Shown here one piece after another: positions 1 to 5,304 of a stretch of 5,704 nucleotides of DNA; within the stretch, counting starts at the first letter, position 1; each line of letters opens with the position of its first letter. The stretch spans positions 1 to 5,704 of the forward strand of contig JAGHCZ010000014.1 in the NCBI GenBank assembly GCA_021160205.1, in the 5' to 3' direction. Position numbers and translations under genes: made by a program. Origin of the DNA: Nitrososphaerota archaeon (lineage in GTDB: Archaea; Thermoproteota; Nitrososphaeria_A; Caldarchaeales; Wolframiiraptoraceae). Under the pieces are notes generated by a model. The model did not search any database and had not been told where the DNA came from. It saw nothing but the letters and a program-made list of their open reading frames with translations.

Positions 1-26
1 ATTAAAAAGCCCCTGAAAACAGGTTT

Positions 27-49
27 TTCTCCAATGGAAATAAGGGGGT
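27..49 (+). promoter_or_regulatory. Origin recognition box 1 (ORB)
   Basis: The box starts with ttctccaatggaaata (27-42), which carries the partly palindromic TCCA-TGGA core, and continues as a short purine spacer and a run of five G then T (44-49). This is the architecture of archaeal ORB elements: a dyad contacted by the Orc1 winged helix, plus an offset G-string contacted by the AAA+ domain. It matches the box at 194-217 at 15 of 16 core positions but is one base shorter between core and G-run. The G-run points to the right, toward the A/T-rich centre. Confidence 0.82.
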
Positions 50-96
50 GGTTGAAATTTCCTGTGAAAAAGTAAAAGAGGCTTAATCAGGCGACT

Positions 97-132
97 TTTA
101 GCGAAAAATAAGGCGAAAATATGTTTAAGTTC
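97..132. other. A/T-rich core, candidate duplex unwinding element
   Basis: Only 9 of 36 bases are G or C, the lowest in the inter-box region. It lies between the two converging ORBs, where the unwinding element is expected. The words gcgaaaaata (101-110) and gcgaaaatat (113-122) form a short imperfect direct repeat, and gcga also occurs at 91. Assignment as the melting site is inferred from composition and position only. Confidence 0.45.
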
Positions 133-158
133 ACAGACTCCTTCACGGGAAAAATATA

Positions 159-176
159 GCCCTTTTCAGTTGAAAG
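159..176 (-). promoter_or_regulatory. Possible degenerate mini-ORB
   Basis: Read on the minus strand this is ctttcaactgaaaagggc: a TTCA/TGAA dyad followed by an A-run and three G. It has the same layout (dyad, spacer, G-run) and orientation as the strong box at 194-217. The core differs clearly from TCCAGTGGAAA, so it is at most a weak site and may be chance. Confidence 0.25.
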
Positions 177-193
177 CCTATTAAAGCCCCCTG

Positions 194-217
194 ACCCCCT
201 CTATTTCCACTGGAGAA
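194..217 (-). promoter_or_regulatory. Origin recognition box 2 (ORB), inverted
   Basis: On the minus strand the box starts with ttctccagtggaaata (217 down to 202), then ga, five G and T (down to 194). It has the perfect TCCA-G-TGGA core of archaeal ORBs. It is the inverted partner of the box at 27-49, with its G-run facing the A/T-rich centre. It ends about 37 nt before the TATA-like box of orc1/cdc6, so initiator bound here could also influence transcription of its own gene. That autoregulation is inferred. Confidence 0.85.
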
Positions 218-253
218 TACGCATCTACAATTTTAGAGGGAGAATTTGAATAA

Positions 254-259
254 TTTAAA
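254..259 (+). promoter_or_regulatory. TATA-like box of orc1/cdc6-polD1 operon
   Basis: TTTAAA in an A/T-rich context (gaataatttaaag) sits upstream of the initiator gene. An archaeal TATA box directs initiation about 25 nt downstream, here near 281-286. That would give either an almost leaderless message for the GTG at 290 or a leader of about 60 nt for the ATG at 344. A second A/T-rich stretch at about 277-287 is a weaker alternative that would fit the ATG with a shorter leader. Confidence 0.45.
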
Positions 260-343
260 GAAAAATGGAGTTATTCCTTTAGAAAAATAGTGGATTCAAT
301 TCTTAAGCTCTTTCCGCCTAGATTAACAAGGGGCTGCTTCTCT

Positions 344-1642
344 ATGAAGCATAATAAAAACAGTGATTCACAGGGGCTTTTCCAATCGAAATCGAGGGGT
401 AGAGAGGATCCCCTAAAGGAAGTTTTTGAGCGTGCGCTTAGCAAGCCTAAGATATTTAAAAACAGAAACGTGATGAGATCAGACTACGTTCCGGATAGGC
501 TTCCTCATAGGGATGACCACATTAGGAAGCTAGGCGAGATTTTAGCTCCCGCCTTGAGTTTCTCGAGGCCGAGTAATATCTTCATTTACGGGAAAACGGG
601 CACAGGAAAGACCGCGGTCGTGAAATACGTCTTTAAACGATTCAAGGAAATGGCCTTGAAAGAAAATCTACCGCTTGCATTCGCTCACGTAAATTGCAGG
701 ATATCAGGCACAGAATATAAGGCCCTAACCGAGCTCTGCGACGCTATCGGGGTAAAGGTCCCCTTCACCGGGTTGTCGAGGGCGGAGGTCTATAATAGGC
801 TCAGAAGAGGCTTAAAAGAGGGTGGAGTGCTTCTCGTGGCCTGCTTCGATGAAGTAGACGCGTTGGTGAAGAACTATGGAGACAACCTCCTCTACGAGTT
901 AACTAGGATAAATGAAGGCATGGACGGATGCGGATTATCTATAGTCGGAATATCGAACGACCTTCACTTCAAAGATTACTTAGACCCCAGGGTTCTCAGC
1001 AGTCTAAGCGAGGAAGAGCTGGTTTTCCACCCATACACGGCCATGGAATTAGTGAATATCCTCAGCGAAAGAGCGAAACTCGCTTTTCACGAGGGAGCAG
1101 TCCCTCAAAACGTGATCAATTTATGCGCGGCCTTGGCCGCCTCCGAGCACGGAGACGCGAGAAGGGCCATAGATCTCTTGAGGGTTGCGGCGGAGGTCGC
1201 GGAAAGAAACGGAAACGAGAAGGTCGAGGAAAGGCATGTCAGGATAGCCCAGAGCATAATTGAGCGCGGAAGGATTTTCGAGGCATTATCAACCCTGCCG
1301 CTTCACAGCAAGCTCGTCTTGACCTCAGTCCTCCTCCTCGCGAAGAACGGGCTCAGAGATCCAATCTCAGGGATGATCTATCAAACATATAGAGAAGCCT
1401 GCGGGCTGATCGGCGTCGAGCCTTTAACCGACCGGAGGGTCAGCACCCTAATCTCCGAGCTGGATATGCTCGGGGTGGTTAAAAGCGACCTAGTTAACAT
1501 GGGAAGATATGGGCGAACCAGGAAAATAGTCTTATTAACCCCGGTTGAGGAGATCGAAGAGGTAATAGGCGGAGACGAAATCCTCTCAACCCTCTTAAAC
1601 TATAAGCCATCAATAATAAGAGAGGGTAGAGCCGCCCGTTAG
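344..1642 (+). CDS. cdc6: Orc1/Cdc6-type replication initiator, AAA+ ATPase
   Basis: Origin-binding initiator that recognises ORBs and recruits the MCM helicase. Numbered from the ATG at 344 (432 aa), the AAA+ domain carries Walker A GKTGTGKT (83-90), Walker B FDEVD (168-172), sensor 1 GISND (202-206), the DPRV segment typical of archaeal Orc1 (214-217, in the initiator-specific/arginine-finger region) and sensor 2 GDARRAIDLL (270-279). A C-terminal winged helix follows (about 315-405), with a TDRRVSTL recognition-helix region and a GRYGRTRKI wing. All key ATPase residues are present, and the length is slightly above the usual 380-420 aa. The reading frame also opens at a GTG at 290, adding 18 residues. 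I prefer the ATG because family members normally have a short leader before the IFKN...DYVP segment, but neither start has a strong Shine-Dalgarno. It is followed after 5 nt by DP1 and preceded by matching ORBs. Confidence 0.95.
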   Translation: MKHNKNSDSQGLFQSKSRGREDPLKEVFERALSKPKIFKNRNVMRSDYVPDRLPHRDDHIRKLGEILAPALSFSRPSNIFIYGKTGTGKTAVVKYVFKRFKEMALKENLPLAFAHVNCRISGTEYKALTELCDAIGVKVPFTGLSRAEVYNRLRRGLKEGGVLLVACFDEVDALVKNYGDNLLYELTRINEGMDGCGLSIVGISNDLHFKDYLDPRVLSSLSEEELVFHPYTAMELVNILSERAKLAFHEGAVPQNVINLCAALAASEHGDARRAIDLLRVAAEVAERNGNEKVEERHVRIAQSIIERGRIFEALSTLPLHSKLVLTSVLLLAKNGLRDPISGMIYQTYREACGLIGVEPLTDRRVSTLISELDMLGVVKSDLVNMGRYGRTRKIVLLTPVEEIEEVIGGDEILSTLLNYKPSIIREGRAAR

Positions 1643-1647
1643 CCTCG

Positions 1648-3135
1648 GTGAGCAGCCTGCAGAGAAGGGTATCGGCGAAGAGGATCGTAGACGAAGCTGT
1701 CAAAAAGGGATATACCTTGACGAGAAGAGCTCTAAACATCTTGGATGCCTCCAAAGATCCCCTCTCAATTCTCGATCAAGCAATAAACAAGCTTAGAAGA
1801 GAGAAGCCGGGCTCCCTGATAATCGACGAAGACGATATACGTAGAATAATCGGAGGCGCTTCCTCACCCCCGAAAAGGATCATCGAAATAAAGGAAGAGG
1901 TCTCCGAGCCCGAGCCTAGTATCGAGGTCGATGGCAGATTTCTCAAGGAATATGCAATTAAAGGCTCGATAGAGGAGTTTCGAAGATATTTCACCAGCAG
2001 ATACGAAAAGCTCCGACGAATGCTCGAGAAGAGGATTAGAGGGGCCATGGAGCTGAATTCGATCCTCAGGCTGAGAGAGGGCCAAGAAGCATACGCGATC
2101 GCGATGGCGCTCAAGCGGAGGGAAACCGAGAAAGCAATTCTCCTAAAAGTCGACGATCTCACGACGGAGGCAACAATAATCGTCCCCAAAAACGGCGGAA
2201 GACTGTTAAACGCGGCCGAATACATCTTACCCGACTCAGTTTTCGCAATCAGGCTTTACAAGCGCGGAGAATCATTGATCGCCAAGGAAATAATTTTACC
2301 GGATATCCCGTCCGAGGCCCCTGAGAAGAAGCTCGGCCACGACGCCTATGTCTGCATGATCTCCGACATCCACGTAGGAAGCAAGAAGTTCCGAAGAGAC
2401 TTGTTTGAAAGCTTTCTCGACTGGATAAACCGAGCGAGAGACTCCGAAGTAAAGAGAATAAAGTTTCTGGTGATCGCGGGAGACCTAGTGGACGGAGTTG
2501 GAGTCTATCCAAATCAGCAAAACGAGCTTGAAATCACTTCGGTGAATGAGCAATTCGAGGAGACCTCGAGACTTCTCGCCGAAATCCCAAAGCACATCAA
2601 AGTCATAATAGCTCCTGGAAACCATGAACCAATTCAAAAAGCCCTTCCACAACCTCCGCTTCAAGGAAGGTACAAGAAAATTCTCGAGAGACATGGCCGC
2701 GGCTATATTTACGTGGGAAACCCCGCTTGGATCAGGATCGGAGGTAGGGCTCTCCTGATCTATCACGGACAAGGCTTAGACGACGTGATACAAATAATTC
2801 CAGGCCTCTCTCACAGCAACCTCGGAGAAAATATTGGACGGGTATTAGAGCTCTTGTTGAAACATCGGCATCTCTCCCCGATCTATGGAGAAAGCACCCC
2901 GCTCATGCCGCTAAGCGAAGACCTCCTAGTAATCGACAGAGTTCCAGACATCTTTCACGTGGGCCACATCCACGTAGCATACGCCGGGGCATATAGAAAC
3001 GTTAGACTCCTCAACACCGGGACTTGGCAGGAGCAAACGAGCTATCAGAGAAGCATGGGATTGAATCCGACCGTAGGGGTGGCGGCCTTAGTCAGCCTAA
3101 AAGATTTGACCATGAAGATTAAGAAATTCCTTTAG
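1648..3135 (+). CDS. polB: DNA polymerase D small subunit DP1 (3'-5' exonuclease)
   Basis: Proofreading subunit of archaeal replicative polymerase PolD (495 aa). The N-terminal helical domain (about 1-70) resembles the AAA+ lid-like domain shared with eukaryotic B-subunits. A charged linker follows (about 75-100), then an OB-fold region (about 145-225), then a calcineurin-like phosphoesterase domain (about 232-495). The metal-binding motifs are complete: SDIH (D240, H242), AGDLVDG (D279), GNHE (N325, H326), YHGQ (H373) and GHIH (H440, H442). Exonuclease activity is therefore expected, unlike the inactivated eukaryotic B-subunits. It is shorter than Pyrococcus DP1 but full length for many archaea. 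The GTG start lies 5 nt after the orc1/cdc6 stop and inside a GGTGA word. No upstream in-frame start exists before a stop at 1627, so translation is probably coupled to orc1/cdc6. The large subunit DP2 is not adjacent. The symbol polB is used by some annotations for this subunit; it is not a family B polymerase. Confidence 0.95.
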   Translation: MSSLQRRVSAKRIVDEAVKKGYTLTRRALNILDASKDPLSILDQAINKLRREKPGSLIIDEDDIRRIIGGASSPPKRIIEIKEEVSEPEPSIEVDGRFLKEYAIKGSIEEFRRYFTSRYEKLRRMLEKRIRGAMELNSILRLREGQEAYAIAMALKRRETEKAILLKVDDLTTEATIIVPKNGGRLLNAAEYILPDSVFAIRLYKRGESLIAKEIILPDIPSEAPEKKLGHDAYVCMISDIHVGSKKFRRDLFESFLDWINRARDSEVKRIKFLVIAGDLVDGVGVYPNQQNELEITSVNEQFEETSRLLAEIPKHIKVIIAPGNHEPIQKALPQPPLQGRYKKILERHGRGYIYVGNPAWIRIGGRALLIYHGQGLDDVIQIIPGLSHSNLGENIGRVLELLLKHRHLSPIYGESTPLMPLSEDLLVIDRVPDIFHVGHIHVAYAGAYRNVRLLNTGTWQEQTSYQRSMGLNPTVGVAALVSLKDLTMKIKKFL

Positions 3136-3172
3136 CGTTCGAAATTCTGAACAACTCGTTCTGCAACGTATC

Positions 3173-3180
3173 ATTATATC
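3173..3180 (+). promoter_or_regulatory. TATA box for the DUF4349 gene (leaderless)
   Basis: The sequence attatatc is centred about 26-27 nt before the ATG at 3203. Archaeal transcription starts about 25 nt downstream of the TATA centre, so initiation should fall at or next to the A of the ATG, giving a leaderless mRNA. No Shine-Dalgarno is visible before this ATG, which agrees. The 67-nt gap after DP1 also holds an imperfect palindrome, gttcgaaattctgaac (3137-3152), of unknown meaning. Confidence 0.55.
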
Positions 3181-3202
3181 AGCCTGAACCGCAAATTAAC
3201 AC

Positions 3203-4087
3203 ATGAAACTAAACAAGAAATTAACGGTAATAATAGCGGTCGCCGTTGTAGCCGCGGTCACGATATCATATGCAACCGGCGTGATTTTGACTTCTCTTCA
3301 AAGAACGGCTGGATACCCGACGCGGGAAGGATTCATGGCCGCCCCCGCTAAAATCGTTGTAACGAAGACTATGACGACGACTTTGGCCGCTACGAAGACG
3401 GCGCCGAGCTATGAGATATCCAGCGAACTGCCCGGAAGAATGCTGGTCAAGACGGCGAACTTGAACCTCGAATGCGGGGATCCCGAGGAGGCAGTAAATA
3501 AGATCATCATTATAGTGGAATCATATGGCGGATACATCGCTCGGATGAGCGTTCACTCCGAGGAGAGATCTTCAGCCAACCTCTTAGTTAAAGTTCCCGA
3601 GAACCACTTCTTCGAAGCGTTAGAAGACATCAAGAAGCTTGGGAAGGTCTTAAACGAGGAGATAAGCTCGAAGGACGTAACCGAGCAGCACATAGACTTA
3701 GAGGCGAGGCTCAGAAATCTAAGAGCCGAAGAGGAATGGCTTGTAAAAACGATGGAGAAGGCCAGCGACGTAAAAGAGCTTCTCATGGTCGAGAGAGAAC
3801 TTTGGAGAATAAGAGGGGAAATCGAGAGACTTGAAGCCCAAATGAAGAACTTGGAGAGAATGGTTGAGTACTCGTCGATATCGATTTCGATAACCACGCC
3901 GTCGAAACCTAAGCCGCCTCCATCTCCATATCCGAAAATAGATTTGACCCCGATCCTAGCTGCCGCCGTAACCGCGGTGATTTACATGGTGTACGGCTTA
4001 GTTTTCCTGATAATCGTAGGAGCTCCCTTATCAGCGATCGCATACGCCGGATACCTGATCTATCGAAAAGTAGCGAAGAAGAGCTAA
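3203..4087 (+). CDS. Membrane-anchored DUF4349 domain protein
   Basis: Function unknown. The 294-aa protein has a short basic start (MKLNKK) and a hydrophobic segment at 7-31 (signal anchor or signal peptide). A Ser/Thr/Lys-rich linker follows (about 45-70), then a DUF4349-like core (about 78-232): a first strand with KTANLNLEC, the ESYGGYIARM segment, VPENHFFEAL, then SKDVTEQHIDLEARLRNL leading into a long charged coiled coil (about 164-222) and a final SSISISI strand. A Pro-rich linker (233-247) precedes a C-terminal hydrophobic stretch (about 248-287), long enough for one long or two short membrane spans, ending in RKVAKKS. The core is probably outside the cytoplasm, tethered at one or both ends. 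DUF4349 proteins are found in bacteria and archaea without an assigned reaction, and no catalytic motif is visible. It follows DP1 on the same strand but seems to have its own leaderless promoter, so a role in replication is not implied. Confidence 0.85.
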   Translation: MKLNKKLTVIIAVAVVAAVTISYATGVILTSLQRTAGYPTREGFMAAPAKIVVTKTMTTTLAATKTAPSYEISSELPGRMLVKTANLNLECGDPEEAVNKIIIIVESYGGYIARMSVHSEERSSANLLVKVPENHFFEALEDIKKLGKVLNEEISSKDVTEQHIDLEARLRNLRAEEEWLVKTMEKASDVKELLMVERELWRIRGEIERLEAQMKNLERMVEYSSISISITTPSKPKPPPSPYPKIDLTPILAAAVTAVIYMVYGLVFLIIVGAPLSAIAYAGYLIYRKVAKKS

Positions 4088-4091
4088 CAAA

Positions 4092-5276
4092 TCATTCAAA
4101 ATATTTTTTCGCGGCTGATCTAACTTTTTCAACATATTCTTGATCCGTGTAAACCCTGATCATGCCGTAGATTCTCGACGTAAATTCGAGAAGAGGAGAA
4201 CTAAACTCCACGACCCTGTTTTCTCCATTGATCTCGTCGTAAAAATGAACTCTTTCTCCGCTCTTAAACGGCAGAGGCGTGATATAGGGCGTATCGATCC
4301 AAATCCTTTCCCTCGGAGTTCCCGCGGTTGCGGCGATCTTTTTCTCCACCTCTTCCACATCTTCTAGCACTTCTTTTGGAAAGTTCTCCTCATCTACTCG
4401 AAGTTCGTACGCAACCTTTGGAATATTTCTCCGCTCAATTCTATCGATTATCCATTTAGTTCTTTCATCGTTTTTCATAGCGCACCAAATCGCGTAGTCA
4501 TCGTTCTTCAGATATTCTTGAACGCTCATCGATGAAAACCTCGATAATTTCTTGATGGTTTTAGCTCCTCTCAGGAAAAGTATCTGAGCAGCTCTAACGG
4601 CGTGATGAAAATAGACGTTCATGAAGTTCTGATATCTCGCCAAGGCCATCTCCTCCACGGCTCCGACCGCGTTAACGTTAACCGCGAGCCTTCCATCAAT
4701 CAGCTTGCTCCTGAGAATTATTCTCTTGACGTCGATGAGGCCGTAAGGTGCCCCCGTGAAGTACGCGTCTCTAACTAGGAAGTCGAGTTTGTCAGCGTCC
4801 ATGGGGCCGCTTATAATCGGAGATTCCACGGCTCTTCCCTCCAAGACATCTAAGAGTTCTCTACGATCCACCCCACATCTCTCGATAGCTTCGATCAACT
4901 CTTCATCTTCCCTAAGAATCCTCGAGGTCATGGCTTCATGCGTCAATCCCTCCTCGTTAAGAAGGGCCTCGAAGAGATGCGAATAGGGCGCGTGCCCAAC
5001 ATCGTGAAGCAAGCCCGCCAATCTCAAAACCTTTCTCCGATGCTCATCGAGCCCTAGCTTCTCCGCAAATTCTCCTGCGAGGTGCATGCATCCTAAGGAA
5101 TGATCAAACCTGCTGTGCCTAGCTCCGGGATATACCAAATAGACGAAGGGAAGCTGAATTATTCTTCTAAGCCTCTGAACGGCGTAGGTGTCAATTACCC
5201 CGAGTTCCTCCTCGGTGACGCTGATATCTCCGTGAACCGGGTCTTTGATCAGCTTAAGCCTCAAGCCCGAATCCAA
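4092..5276 (-). CDS. HD-domain phosphohydrolase, SAMHD1/dGTPase-like (COG1078 type)
   Basis: Likely metal-dependent hydrolase of deoxynucleoside triphosphates, or a related nucleotide phosphohydrolase. The 394-aa product shows the family order: KDPVHGDI (10-18), QLPFVYLVYPGARHSRFDHSLG (41-62) with H59, the HD pair in LLHDVGHAPYSH (H91, D92, also H95), THE (H113) and the last metal ligand in MDADKLDFLVRDA (D165). These correspond to H167, H206/D207 and D311 of SAMHD1. The C-terminal half is helical and ends in a region (about 325-385) as long as other archaeal members. The start is TTG, preceded by GGTG on the minus strand with a 4-nt gap; no ATG or GTG gives the complete N-terminal motif. Its start lies 28 nt after the thymidylate kinase stop, suggesting co-transcription. 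Activity on dNTPs is inferred from family membership; some members may act on other nucleotides or need an allosteric activator. Confidence 0.9.
   Translation of the reverse strand: MDSGLRLKLIKDPVHGDISVTEEELGVIDTYAVQRLRRIIQLPFVYLVYPGARHSRFDHSLGCMHLAGEFAEKLGLDEHRRKVLRLAGLLHDVGHAPYSHLFEALLNEEGLTHEAMTSRILREDEELIEAIERCGVDRRELLDVLEGRAVESPIISGPMDADKLDFLVRDAYFTGAPYGLIDVKRIILRSKLIDGRLAVNVNAVGAVEEMALARYQNFMNVYFHHAVRAAQILFLRGAKTIKKLSRFSSMSVQEYLKNDDYAIWCAMKNDERTKWIIDRIERRNIPKVAYELRVDEENFPKEVLEDVEEVEKKIAATAGTPRERIWIDTPYITPLPFKSGERVHFYDEINGENRVVEFSSPLLEFTSRIYGMIRVYTDQEYVEKVRSAAKKYFE
4104..4109 (+). terminator. Oligo-T stretch, possible terminator for the DUF4349 gene
   Basis: Six consecutive T on the plus strand begin 16 nt after the DUF4349 stop codon, inside the 3' end of the opposing HD-domain gene. 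Archaeal RNA polymerase often terminates at T-runs without a hairpin. The convergent stops are only 4 nt apart, so any terminator must lie inside the opposing gene. No hairpin is visible. Confidence 0.35.
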
Positions 5277-5279
5277 TTT

Positions 5280-5284
5280 CCACC
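5280..5284 (-). promoter_or_regulatory. Shine-Dalgarno supporting the TTG start
   Basis: On the minus strand GGTGG precedes aaa and then TTG at 5276. GGTG pairs with the archaeal 16S 3' end, and its short distance to the start suits this part of the anti-Shine-Dalgarno. It supports TTG as the real start of the HD-domain gene. The next in-frame TTG, four codons later, has no such site. Confidence 0.5.
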
Positions 5285-5290
5285 GGATCC

Positions 5291-5300
5291 ATATAAAAAT
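5291..5300 (-). terminator. T-run in the tmk-HD gap, ambiguous
   Basis: On the minus strand the gap holds atttttatat, flanked by ccat and atgg. It can be read as a weak oligo-T terminator after thymidylate kinase, or as a TATA box for the HD gene. In the second case initiation would fall near 5270, just inside the TTG-started frame, so a promoter role does not fit that start well. It may simply be A/T-rich spacer in a co-transcribed pair. Confidence 0.2.
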
Positions 5301-5304
5301 GGCT

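Larger units (their letters stand above)
1..289. other. oriC: Candidate replication origin (oriC) upstream of orc1/cdc6
   Basis: This gene-free stretch precedes an Orc1/Cdc6 initiator gene, the usual location of an archaeal chromosomal origin. Seen in the sequence: two near-identical ORB-type boxes in inverted orientation (27-49 and 194-217), with their G-runs pointing inward. Between them lies A/T-rich DNA, lowest in G+C at about 97-132 (9 G/C in 36 bases), which could serve as the unwinding element. Known of the family: Orc1/Cdc6 binds ORBs through its winged-helix and AAA+ domains, and the adjacent A/T-rich DNA melts for MCM loading. Inferred: both boxes load the initiator encoded at 344-1642. 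The box array may extend left of base 1, outside the window. Apart from the boxes and a TATA-like site near 254, I see no gene here. Confidence 0.8.

Noticed and set aside
12..23. Small inverted repeat cctg-aaaa-cagg
   Set aside because: A four-base stem is too short to claim a hairpin or site. It may belong to a structure extending left of the window, which I cannot see.
58..72. tttcctgtgaaaaag as a further ORB
   Set aside because: It has a TTTC/GAAA dyad but lacks the TCCA-TGGA core and any nearby G-run of four or more.
141..154. cttcacgggaaaaa as a further ORB
   Set aside because: Partial resemblance to CAGTGGAAA only, with no downstream G-run; within chance expectation for this composition.
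121..159. Twelve-codon ATG frame inside the origin region
   Set aside because: Too short, no Shine-Dalgarno, and placed between the ORBs; best seen as chance.
928..1263. Plus-strand open frame inside orc1/cdc6
   Set aside because: It overlaps a well-supported AAA+ gene in another frame and its product is an Arg/Gly/Lys-rich low-complexity sequence with no recognisable motif.
1776..2225. Minus-strand open frame of 149 codons opposite DP1
   Set aside because: Ser/Ile/Leu-rich translation of the complement of a conserved gene, with no domain; a shadow of DP1.
5277..5287. ORB-like word TCCGGTGGAAA on the minus strand before the HD gene
   Set aside because: It differs from the origin-box core at one position but has no G-run at the right distance, and its GGTG is better explained as the ribosome-binding site of the TTG start.
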